A stretch of 13,344 nucleotides of DNA from Caulobacteraceae bacterium (GTDB lineage: Bacteria; Pseudomonadota; Alphaproteobacteria; Caulobacterales; Caulobacteraceae): positions 1 to 13,344 of the forward strand of contig JADZBR010000331.1 of assembly GCA_020852035.1 (NCBI GenBank). Direction: 5' to 3'. The notes below the pieces were generated by a model. The model had not been told where the DNA came from. It saw nothing but the letters and a program-made list of their open reading frames with translations, and did no database searches. Position numbers and translations under genes: made by a program. Of the stretch, positions 1 through 5,738 are shown in pieces. The stretch's first letter is position 1; the number at the start of each line of letters is the position of its first letter.

Positions 1-212
1 GCTCCGGCCCACGCAGCCGCGCGGCCGTGCTGCGCGCGGTCGATCGCCTGCGGCGCGAACTGACGTTCGAGGTCCCCTGGTACTGCCGCGCGGCCACCGA
101 CGACGGCGCGCGGGTGATCCTCGGCCGGCTGGGCTACGCGCCGGTCGCCGGCTCGGCCAGCGGCCTCTTCGTTTCCGAACCCCTTTCTCTGCCGCTCAGG
201 AGGGCCGCATGA
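1..212 (+). CDS. C-terminal end of an unidentified protein (5' truncated by window edge)
   Basis: Frame 3 is open from the window edge to the TGA at 210-212, so only about 69 C-terminal residues are visible and the true start lies outside. An internal GTG at 27 is possible as a start but not needed. The tail contains VPWYCRAATDDGARVILGRL followed by GYAPV, which resembles the C-terminal strand-helix region of some GNAT acyltransferases (a small residue, G, R, then LGY/LGF). That family guess is weak. The stop overlaps the ATG of the next gene as ATGA, so the two are almost certainly cotranscribed and translationally coupled. The downstream AGGAGGG at 198-204 lies inside this coding region. 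Confidence 0.6.
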   Translation, partial: SGPRSRAAVLRAVDRLRRELTFEVPWYCRAATDDGARVILGRLGYAPVAGSASGLFVSEPLSLPLRRAA

Positions 213-850
213 ACGCCATCGTCCGCAATCTCCAGGCCCTTGAGGCCGTCGAACCCATCCCCGCGCCGGCCGGCGACATGGAGGTGGTGGTCGCCCGCTC
301 GCTCGACGAGCTGATGCAGGTGATGAGCGTGCGAACGCTCGCCTTCATGGGCGACCAGTCCTGTCCCTACGACGAGGAGTTCGACGGCAACGATTTCTGC
401 GGGGCCACTCACCTGCTGCTCAAGGTGCGCGGCGAGCCGGCCGGGACGGTGCGAATGCGCTGGTTCGCCGACTTCTGCAAACTGGAGCGGATCGCCCTGA
501 CCCGTCCCTTCCGGGGCGGCAAGGGCTCCTTCGCCCTGATCGACGCGGCGGCGGACCTGGCGCGCAAGAAGGGCTACCGCAAGCTGCTGACCTACGCCCA
601 GCCGCGCTACATCCCGCTGTGGCAGTCCGGGTTCAAGGTGGCGCCGGCCGAGGGGCGGCCGACCTTCACCTTCTCCGACCATGAATATGTGGCGCTGGAG
701 GCCGAGCTGACGCCGATCGAGGGCGCCATGCACATCGAGATCGATCCCTTCGTGCTGAACCGGCCGGAGGGCGACTGGGATCGCCCCGGCGTGCTCGACC
801 GCTCCGCCGACCGCCCGGCCACCAACCCGATGATGCGCCGTGCGTCCTAG
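209..850 (+). CDS. GNAT-fold acyltransferase, autoinducer-synthase-like
   Basis: This 213-aa protein has GNAT features. An N-terminal segment around residues 26-70 carries VRTLAF and EFDGNDF. A strand follows with GEPAGTVRMRWF (75-86) and the core CKLERIALTRPFRGGKGSFAL (90-110), where the acyl-CoA pyrophosphate loop would sit. The later part has ARKKGYRKLLTYAQPRYIPLWQSGFKV (118-144), the usual Y/W-xx-xGF ending of a GNAT domain. The N-terminal layout (VR, acidic patch, then G-x-x-x-GT-x-R) recalls LuxI-type or N-acyl-amino-acid synthases. I see this by eye only and the substrate is unknown. The start is an ATG with a strong AGGAGGG 4 bases upstream. It overlaps the upstream stop by 4 bases and its own end overlaps the next start by 11 bases. 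About 60 C-terminal residues extend beyond the core fold. Confidence 0.8.
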   Translation: MNAIVRNLQALEAVEPIPAPAGDMEVVVARSLDELMQVMSVRTLAFMGDQSCPYDEEFDGNDFCGATHLLLKVRGEPAGTVRMRWFADFCKLERIALTRPFRGGKGSFALIDAAADLARKKGYRKLLTYAQPRYIPLWQSGFKVAPAEGRPTFTFSDHEYVALEAELTPIEGAMHIEIDPFVLNRPEGDWDRPGVLDRSADRPATNPMMRRAS

Positions 851-1358
851 CCCGCTGGTGATCTGTCTCGACCTGCAGGCGCGGGACCCGGAGGAGGAGC
901 GCTCCCTGGTCTCGCGCCGGCAGATGGGCATCGCCCGGGCGGTCATCGCCCGCGCCCGCGCGCACGGCTGGGATGTCGCCCACGTGCGCCGGCTGGGCCT
1001 CGCCGCGCCTTATGCTCTGGGGGGAGTCGCGCCCTTGCCGAGCGAGCCGGTGTTCCAGCGTGAGGACGCCTCGGCGTTCAGCGCCCGGCATTTCTCGGAA
1101 TTCATGCACCGACGGCTCGGGGGGCTGGCGGCGATCCTGAGCCTGGACCTCGGCTGCGAGGCGCTGGTGACAGCCCTGAGCGCGGCCGGCGTGGGCCACA
1201 ACGTCGCCTTGCTCACCGACGCCGCCGGCCAGACCGAGATGGTCGAGGCTGTCCACGGCGTGGTGGCGGCCCTGCGGACATCGAGCGTGCGGCTGGTCCG
1301 CTTCGACGCCCTTCCCCAACCCGTCTATCCGAGAGCGTTGGCGGCCAATCAGCCGTGA
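840..1358 (+). CDS. Isochorismatase-like (cysteine hydrolase fold) protein
   Basis: This 172-aa protein follows the isochorismatase-like pattern. It opens with a strand ending in the catalytic-type Asp (LVICLDLQ, D11). It then has VFQREDASAFSARHF (71-85), where the family usually has VxxK followed by SAF. Next is DLGCEALVTALSAAGVGHNV (103-122), with C106 at the nucleophile position before the helix. The TDAAG at 126-130 matches the family's DA motif. The lysine of the D-K-C triad appears to be Arg (R74), so activity may be altered or lost. The start is a GTG inside the GNAT gene with no clear Shine-Dalgarno, so expression probably depends on coupling. The first in-frame ATG would be M29, which would remove the D11 strand, so the GTG is preferred. 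The stop overlaps the next GTG as GTGA. Confidence 0.72.
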   Translation: MRPSPLVICLDLQARDPEEERSLVSRRQMGIARAVIARARAHGWDVAHVRRLGLAAPYALGGVAPLPSEPVFQREDASAFSARHFSEFMHRRLGGLAAILSLDLGCEALVTALSAAGVGHNVALLTDAAGQTEMVEAVHGVVAALRTSSVRLVRFDALPQPVYPRALAANQP

Positions 1359-1534
1359 GCGCGGCGGAATCGGAGGCCGAGGCGGCGCTGCGGCGCCTTG
1401 TCGCGGCGTTGTCGCAGGGCATGCAACAACTGCAACTGACAGGCGAATCCATCTCGAAAGCCGAGCTTGTTGAAGCGCTCGCGGTGGCGGAAGCGGCGGC
1501 GCACCGGCTTTTGGCGGAACTGCGAAACGTCTGA
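1355..1534 (+). CDS. Small helical protein of unknown function (59 aa)
   Basis: A GTG at 1355 overlaps the stop of the isochorismatase-like gene (GTGA) and opens a 59-codon frame ending in TGA at 1532-1534. The product is rich in Ala, Glu and Leu and reads as two amphipathic helices. These are roughly residues 4-27 (EAALRRLVAALSQGMQQLQL) and 34-58 (SKAELVEALAVAEAAAHRLL). It has no Cys, no signal peptide and no membrane segment. I do not recognise a family. The case for it being real is the 4-base overlap continuing the overlapping series, codon use like its neighbours, and no other gene in this stretch. It could be a small partner protein or coiled-coil adaptor, but that is inference. Confidence 0.55.
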   Translation: MSAAESEAEAALRRLVAALSQGMQQLQLTGESISKAELVEALAVAEAAAHRLLAELRNV

Positions 1535-1650
1535 GGGCGCTTGCGTTCCGTCCCGACAGAGGGTCGTATACCCCCGCGCCGTGCGGGGATTGCGTAGATG
1601 CACGCCCGGTTGTAGCTGAATAGCCAAGGTTACTTTCTGGGAGGCTTGGA
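1535..1650 (+). promoter_or_regulatory. Leader region of the XRE regulator
   Basis: This 116-base gap holds a GC-rich hairpin (CCCCGC at 1572-1577, GCGGGG at 1583-1588, 5-base loop) without a following T tract. The Shine-Dalgarno GGGAGG lies at 1639-1644. A promoter is expected because the regulator is separated from the operon, but I find no convincing -35/-10 pair. TTGCGT at 1541 and TATACC at 1567 are 20 bases apart, which is too far. Confidence 0.35.
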
Positions 1651-2049
1651 GTGCCGAACATCATGCAGGACGAGCCCGATCCGATCGACGTGGCGGTGGG
1701 CGCGCGCATCCGCCTGCGCCGCAAGCAGCTGGGGATCAGCCAGTCGAAGCTGGCCGACGCCATCGGCGTGACCTTCCAGCAGGTGCAGAAGTACGAGCGG
1801 GGCGCCAACCGCGTCTCGGCCTCGTCGCTGGCCAAGATCGCCAAGGCGCTCGACGCGCCGGTCGCCGCCTTCTTCGGCCATGAGGACGAGGGCGCGGACG
1901 AAAAGATGTTCTCGGTGCTGAAGACCCCGGGCGCCAGCGAGATGCTGGAAGCCTATTCCCGCATCCGCGATTCCGAACAGCGCCAGGCGCTGATCGCGCT
2001 GGCCCGCAGCATGAGCGCGGCGGGGGCGCGGCGCGAGGAGGCGGCCTGA
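1651..2049 (+). CDS. XRE-family helix-turn-helix regulator (PraR/PhrR-like)
   Basis: This 132-aa cytoplasmic DNA-binding protein has a lambda-Cro/XRE domain at about residues 13-72. It contains VGARIRLRRKQLGISQSKLA, then IGVTFQQVQKYERGANRVSA and a SLAKIAKALDAPVAAFF tail. This matches the short alphaproteobacterial regulators called PraR or PhrR in rhizobia, which are about 130-140 aa. The C-terminal third (83-132) is a helical tail with AYSRIRDSEQRQALIALARS, typical of the same group. The GTG start at 1651 has GGGAGG at 1639-1644, 6 bases upstream, so I prefer it to the in-frame ATG at 1663. The gene stands 116 bases from the upstream operon and has its own terminator, so it is probably monocistronic. 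Its targets cannot be read from this window. Confidence 0.88.
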   Translation: MPNIMQDEPDPIDVAVGARIRLRRKQLGISQSKLADAIGVTFQQVQKYERGANRVSASSLAKIAKALDAPVAAFFGHEDEGADEKMFSVLKTPGASEMLEAYSRIRDSEQRQALIALARSMSAAGARREEAA

Positions 2050-2071
2050 CGGCCCTATCGCGTAGAACGCA

Positions 2072-2101
2072 AAAACGGCCGGGGTTCGCCCCGGCCGTTT
2101 T
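2072..2101 (+). terminator. Rho-independent terminator with UUCG tetraloop
   Basis: A perfect 13-bp stem joins AAAACGGCCGGGG (2072-2084) and CCCCGGCCGTTTT (2089-2101) around a TTCG loop (2085-2088). The 3' arm ends in four T residues. It begins 22 bases after the stop of the XRE regulator. Because the 5' arm begins with A residues, the structure also works on the minus strand, where it could stop read-through from the dehydrogenase gene. Confidence 0.93.
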
Positions 2102-2112
2102 CGTTTGTGGGT

Positions 2113-2276
2113 TCCTTCTCCCCTTGCGGGAGAAGGTGTCGCCGTGAGGCGACGGATGAGGGGTCTCTCAGACCTCTCCATCCGTGCCCAGCATCTCGGC
2201 TTTCGAGGCGTCGATGGTCTTCGACCCCTCATCCGACCCGCTTCGCGGGCCACCTTCTCCCGCAAGGGGAGAAGGG
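2113..2276. repeat. Pair of inverted palindromic intergenic repeats
   Basis: Two copies of one roughly 53-base unit lie head to head: 2113-2165 and, inverted, 2223-2276, with a 57-base unique spacer between. Each unit has a 9-bp hairpin (CCTTCTCCC and GGGAGAAGG; 2114-2136 and 2253-2275), then a short variable hairpin, then CGGATGAGGGGTC. The variable hairpin is TCGCC/GGCGA on the left and CCCGC/GCGGG on the right, so sequence differs but pairing is kept. The two units can also pair with each other into one long stem. This looks like a REP-type dispersed element. It fills most of the gap between the terminator and the dehydrogenase gene, and I see no gene there. Confidence 0.85.
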
Positions 2277-2287
2277 ACCTGCGCGTC

Positions 2288-3205
2288 CTAGTTCGACGGC
2301 ACCGGCGCGCCGACCTGGCGGGGGGCGACCGGGAAGAACTTCTCGGCCATCTGCGGGAAGGCTTCCGAGATGATCGTCGCCGGGGTCCAGCCCTCGGCCT
2401 TGTTCAGGTTCGCGATCGGGCGCGGCTGCGAATAGAGCTGGATGTCGTCGCCGCGGGCGCCGAAGACCTGGCCGGTCACGTCCTTGGCGAGCTCGGAGGC
2501 CAGGGCCACCGAGAGCTTGGCCGGCTGGTCGGCGCGGATGGTGGCGGCCATCTGGGCCCGGCGGGCGGCGGCCGCTTCGTCCTTCACCGGCACCGACTGG
2601 GTCATGCGGGTCCAGGCGACAGGGGCCAGGCAATTTGAACGCACGTTGTTGCGCGCGCCTTCCATGGCGATGATCCGCGAGAGGCCGGCGATGCCCATCT
2701 TGGCCGCACCGTAGTTGGCCTGGCCGATGTTGCCGAGAAGCCCCGAGGTCGAGGTGAAGAAGACGTAAGCGCCGTCGTTCTGATTGCGGAACTGCTCGAT
2801 GGTCGCGCGGGCGACGTTGAACGAGCCGCGCAGGTGGACGTCGATGACGCTGTCCCACTCGGCTTCGCTCATCTTGTGGAACATCACGTCGCGCAGGATA
2901 CCGGCCGGGTTGATCACCGCGTGCAGGGCGCCGAACTCGTCCATCGCCTGCTCGACCATGCCCTGCACGGCCTTGTAGTTGGTGACGCTTTCGGAGTTGG
3001 AAACCGCCTGGCCGCCGGCCGCGCGGATCTCCGCGGCCACCGCTTCGGCGGGACCGGCCGAGCCTTCGTCGTCGCCCTTGAGGCCGCCGCCGAGGTCGTT
3101 GACCACCACCTTGGCGCCTTCCTGCGCGGCGATCAGCGCGCAGTCCTTGCCGATGCCGTTGCCGCCGCCCGTAATGAGGACGACCTTGCCGTCGAGAACA
3201 CCCAT
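2288..3205 (-). CDS. Short-chain dehydrogenase/reductase, HSD17B4-type (3-hydroxyacyl-CoA dehydrogenase-like)
   Basis: This 305-aa cytoplasmic NAD(P)-dependent oxidoreductase has a Rossmann TGGGNGIG at 12-19 and ND at 36-37 after the second strand. The catalytic Ser is S152 in FFTSTSGLLGN, and the YGAAK at 165-169 supplies Tyr and Lys. The insertion DLGGGLKGDDEGSAGPAEAV (37-56) and the long tail after 245 match the bacterial relatives of the dehydrogenase domain of peroxisomal multifunctional enzyme type 2. That suggests an acyl-CoA or steroid-like hydroxyl substrate in beta-oxidation. The usual NNAG motif is NPAG here (99-102). The start is the ATG at 3205, with GGGAG about 9 bases upstream; an in-frame TTG just before it (3208) is less likely. 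It lies 48 bases downstream of the MFS gene on the same strand, so a two-gene operon is likely. Confidence 0.9.
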   Translation of the reverse strand: MGVLDGKVVLITGGGNGIGKDCALIAAQEGAKVVVNDLGGGLKGDDEGSAGPAEAVAAEIRAAGGQAVSNSESVTNYKAVQGMVEQAMDEFGALHAVINPAGILRDVMFHKMSEAEWDSVIDVHLRGSFNVARATIEQFRNQNDGAYVFFTSTSGLLGNIGQANYGAAKMGIAGLSRIIAMEGARNNVRSNCLAPVAWTRMTQSVPVKDEAAAARRAQMAATIRADQPAKLSVALASELAKDVTGQVFGARGDDIQLYSQPRPIANLNKAEGWTPATIISEAFPQMAEKFFPVAPRQVGAPVPSN

Positions 3206-3253
3206 CAAAAAATCTCCCTAAGTCGAAAAATTGGTCTGACTCTGGGAAGACGC

Positions 3254-4513
3254 TTATTCGAGGCGGTCGGCCTTGCGCAAGGCTGGAAACAGGAACGCCC
3301 AGGTGGCGGTGACCACCATCGCTCCTACGCCGCCGAAGATCACCGCGCCGATAGGGGTCAGCACGGTCGACATCACCCCGGCGCGGAATTCGCCCAGCTC
3401 GTTGGACGCGCCGATGAACAGCGAGGAGACGGCGGCGACCCGGCCGCGCATCGGGTCGGGGGTGACGATCTGGATCAGCGTCTGGCGCACGAAAACGCTG
3501 AGCATGTCCGCGCCGCCCAGCACCGCCAGGGCCGCCACCGAGAGCCAGAGCTCGCGCGAATAGCCGAACACCACGGTCGCTGCGCCGAAGATGGCGACGC
3601 CGGCGAACATCGTCAGGCCCGCGTGCCGGCGGATCGGGAAGGCCGCGAGGATGGCGGCGACGATCGTCGCGCCGATGCCGGGGCTGGCGCGCAGCAGGCC
3701 GAAGCCCTCGGCGCCGACGTGCAGCACGTCGCGGGCGAACACCGGCAGGAGGGCGGTCGCGCCGCCGAGCAGCACGGCCACCATGTCCAGCGAGATGGCG
3801 CCGAAGACGATCTTGTTGCGCCAGACGTAGGCCAGGCCGTCCTTCACCAGTTGCAGGCGCGAACCGGGCTGCACCTCGGGCCGGGTGTTGGTGCGGATCA
3901 GGCTCAGGGTGACGATGGCGACGAGGTAGAGCGCGCTGGTGGCCCCGTAGGCGGTCGGGGTGGAGTGGCTGAGCAGCAGGCCGCCGATCGCCGGGCCGAC
4001 GATCGACCCGCCCTGCCAGGCCAGCGAGTTCCAGGCGATGGCGCGCGGCAAGAGGATGCGCGGCACCAGCATCGGCGCGGTGGCGGTGCCGGCCGGCCCC
4101 ATGTAGGCGCGCGAGCAGCCGAACAGGAACGACAGGAACAAGAGCAGCGGGATCGAGGCGAAGTCGAAGAAGGCGGCGGCCAGCAGCATCAGCGCGGTGG
4201 CGATCTCGCCCGCGTAGCAGAGCATCAGGATCTTCTTGCGCTCGTAGCGGTCGGCCGCCTCGCCGGCCGGCAGGGCCAGCAGGAAGACCGGGATGAAGGC
4301 GGCCAGGCCGATCATCCCCACGTAGAAGGCCGACTGCGAGATCGAATGGGTCTCGCGGGCGACGGCGTACATCTGCCAGCCCAGCGCCACGCTCTGGATC
4401 TGCACGCCGAGCGTCGAGGCCACCCGCGTCGACCAGTAGAGCATGAAGTCGCGCCGCTTGAGCAGTTCCCAGGCGGAGGGGATCGGTTCGGGCGCTGCGG
4501 CGTCGCTGGCCAT
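3254..4513 (-). CDS. MFS transporter, DHA3/EntS-like exporter
   Basis: This 419-aa inner-membrane protein has about 12 hydrophobic segments, the usual MFS count. The loop 2-3 signature is GEAADRYERKKIL (84-96), matching the G-x-x-x-D-R-x-x-R-K-K pattern. A short soluble N terminus (about 20 residues) precedes the WELLKRRDFMLYWSTR motif typical of the DHA3 drug/siderophore-exporter group (MFS_3). The second half has a matching MRGRVAAVSSLFIGASNELG segment. The substrate cannot be inferred; small-molecule or siderophore efflux is the family's usual role. The ATG at 4513 has GGAG almost touching it, too close for normal ribosome binding. A TTGCGCC with GCTAAG upstream would start transcription near the ATG, so a leaderless mRNA is possible. 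The downstream dehydrogenase is probably cotranscribed. Confidence 0.9.
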   Translation of the reverse strand: MASDAAAPEPIPSAWELLKRRDFMLYWSTRVASTLGVQIQSVALGWQMYAVARETHSISQSAFYVGMIGLAAFIPVFLLALPAGEAADRYERKKILMLCYAGEIATALMLLAAAFFDFASIPLLLFLSFLFGCSRAYMGPAGTATAPMLVPRILLPRAIAWNSLAWQGGSIVGPAIGGLLLSHSTPTAYGATSALYLVAIVTLSLIRTNTRPEVQPGSRLQLVKDGLAYVWRNKIVFGAISLDMVAVLLGGATALLPVFARDVLHVGAEGFGLLRASPGIGATIVAAILAAFPIRRHAGLTMFAGVAIFGAATVVFGYSRELWLSVAALAVLGGADMLSVFVRQTLIQIVTPDPMRGRVAAVSSLFIGASNELGEFRAGVMSTVLTPIGAVIFGGVGAMVVTATWAFLFPALRKADRLE

Positions 4514-4583
4514 GCTCCGCGCTTAGCGGGCGTCGGCGCGGGCGCAAAGCATTTCCCAGAACCTGGGCGAGACGGGTCGGCCC

Positions 4584-4700
4584 TGCGTCCTTCGAGACGC
4601 TCGCTTTGCGAGCCCTCAGGATGACTAACTCCGTAATGCGCACCCTCACCTCGTCATGGTGAGGAGCGGCCCGAAGGGGCGCGTCTCGAACCACACAAGG
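4584..4700. repeat. Palindromic intergenic repeat, copy 1
   Basis: This is an imperfect inverted repeat of 117 bases. Its outer arms are TTCGAGACGC (4591-4600) and GCGTCTCGAA (4681-4690). Inner arms are CTCAGGATGAC and GTCATGGTGAG. Hairpins sit between outer and inner arms on each side: GCTCGC-TTT-GCGAGC on the left and GCGGCCC-GAA-GGGGCGC, with one mismatch, on the right. The centre is variable. A second copy in opposite orientation lies at 10316-10420. It occupies the divergent gap between the MFS and TetR genes (4514-4778), which has no gene. Confidence 0.85.
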
Positions 4701-4743
4701 CCTCTCAGCAAGACCTGTCGAAGACCAGTCTGCAAATTTAGTA

Positions 4744-4772
4744 TTGTCATTCTAAAATAGACGTTCTAGTTT
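4744..4772 (+). promoter_or_regulatory. Promoter and TetR-type operator of the TetR/RidA operon
   Basis: The dyad AAA-A-TAGA-CGT-TCTA-G-TTT spans 4754-4772 and is symmetric apart from the flanking A/G and the core edges. TAGA/TCTA half-sites with AT-rich flanks are typical of TetR-family operators. A -35-like TTGTCA (4744-4749) and a weak -10-like TAGTTT (4767-4772) with 17-base spacing would place the start of transcription about on the ATG at 4779. The operator would then cover the promoter, consistent with autorepression. Confidence 0.6.
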
Positions 4773-4778
4773 GAACGC

Positions 4779-5345
4779 ATGGCCCGCACGCGCGCCTTCG
4801 ACGAAACCGCCGCCCTCGCCGGGGCGATGATGGCGTTCCGCGAGCACGGCTTTTCCGGCGCCTCGGTGAAGGACCTGGAGCGGGCCACCGGCGTCAGCGC
4901 CGGCAGCCTCTACAACGCCTTCGGCGACAAGCAGGGCCTCTACCGCGCCGCCTTCGCCCACTACTTCGCCGTGGTCATCGAGCCGCGGCTGGTCGCCGCC
5001 CAGACTCTCGAGGACATCGAGACGGCCTTTCTCGACCTCTTCGCCCCGCCGATGACCGACGGCTTCGGCTGCATGGTGGTCAACGGGGTGATCGAGTTCG
5101 GCGGCAGGGCGGACGCGCCAGCCGCCGACATGATCGCGCGCGGGCTCGACACCATCGAGGGCTCGCTCGCCCGCGTCTTCGGGAAGGAGCTCGGCGCCAA
5201 GGCCGGCCACGCCGCCCTGCGCCTCGGCCTGATCTACCGCGGCCTGATGGTCGCCACCCGCTCGGGCCGCCCGCTCGACCCGTACCTCCCCGCCGTCCGC
5301 GAGGAATTCCAACGCCTGCGCGCCCTGCGCGACGGGCCAGCCTAG
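4779..5345 (+). CDS. TetR/AcrR-family transcriptional regulator
   Basis: This 188-aa repressor-type protein has an N-terminal helix-turn-helix at about residues 10-57. It carries AFREHGFSGASVKDLERATG, VSAGSLYNAFGDKQGLY, the canonical TetR recognition region. The C-terminal ligand and dimer domain runs from about 60 to 188. It contains a conserved-looking GCMVVNGVIEF segment (about 98-108), which recurs in TetR proteins that have GC-(L/M)-x-x-N at this place. The ligand is unknown. No Shine-Dalgarno precedes the ATG, and the promoter spacing suggests a leaderless message. A palindromic operator lies 7 bases upstream. The RidA-family gene begins 12 bases after its stop, so regulator and RidA protein likely form one autoregulated operon. 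Confidence 0.9.
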   Translation: MARTRAFDETAALAGAMMAFREHGFSGASVKDLERATGVSAGSLYNAFGDKQGLYRAAFAHYFAVVIEPRLVAAQTLEDIETAFLDLFAPPMTDGFGCMVVNGVIEFGGRADAPAADMIARGLDTIEGSLARVFGKELGAKAGHAALRLGLIYRGLMVATRSGRPLDPYLPAVREEFQRLRALRDGPA

Positions 5346-5357
5346 AGAGGAACCGCC

Positions 5358-5738
5358 ATGCCTGCCGCCATCAACTTCTCCGACCGCCCCGCCCACCCGG
5401 CCTACAGCCAGGCGATGGAGGTGAAGGCGCCGAGCCGCACCCTCTACATCTCCGGCCAGGTCGGCGCGGGCGCCGACGGCGTCGTGCCCCCCGGCGTGGG
5501 GGAGCAGGCCAGGATCGCGGTCGCCAACCTGAACGCCGTGCTGGCCGAGGCGGGCATGAGCAACGCCGACCTGGCCAAGCTGACCATCTACCTGACCGAC
5601 CCGGCGGACTTGCCGGCCTTCTTCGCCGGCGCGGCCGGGACCCTGCCTTCGCCGCCGCCGGCCATCACCCTCCTGATCGTCCAGGGGCTCTCCGACCCGG
5701 CGCTGAAGGTGGAGATCGAGGCGATCGCGGCGGCCTAA
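5358..5738 (+). CDS. RidA (YjgF/YER057c/UK114) family protein
   Basis: This 126-aa protein matches the usual family length of about 125-130. Visible landmarks are PAYSQAMEV (14-22), LYISGQVGAGADG (29-41), the helix QARIAVANLNAVLAEAGMS (50-68), KLTIYLTD (74-81) and the terminal LKVEIEAIA (116-124). RidA enzymes deaminate reactive enamine/imine intermediates using an Arg in the P-x-R-x-x-V strand. Here that strand reads PPPAITLLIVQGL (99-111), with no Arg, so classical imine deaminase activity is doubtful. It may belong to a non-deaminase Rid subgroup. The start is fixed by AGAGAGG about 7 bases upstream. It lies 12 bases after the TetR gene. Its TAA stop interlocks with the TAG of the opposing YciI gene. 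Confidence 0.9.
   Translation: MPAAINFSDRPAHPAYSQAMEVKAPSRTLYISGQVGAGADGVVPPGVGEQARIAVANLNAVLAEAGMSNADLAKLTIYLTDPADLPAFFAGAAGTLPSPPPAITLLIVQGLSDPALKVEIEAIAAA

Noticed and set aside
1572..1588. Hairpin CCCCGC-loop-GCGGGG as terminator of the left operon
   Set aside because: The stem is only 6 bp and has no T tract, so termination is not supported beyond a mention in the leader region.
1651..2049. XRE regulator as a phage repressor or antitoxin
   Set aside because: Its sequence fits chromosomal PraR/PhrR-like regulators, and no phage or toxin genes are nearby.
2834..4624. A plus-strand open frame of about 600 codons antisense to the dehydrogenase and MFS genes
   Set aside because: Its composition is low-complexity His/Arg/Gly/Ala/Asp typical of an antisense shadow, and the opposite strand has clear protein families.
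2229..4694. An open minus-strand frame of more than 800 codons across the dehydrogenase and MFS genes
   Set aside because: Its translation is Arg/Gly/Pro-rich and matches no fold, while two well-recognised proteins occupy other frames on the same strand. It is an artefact of high GC content.
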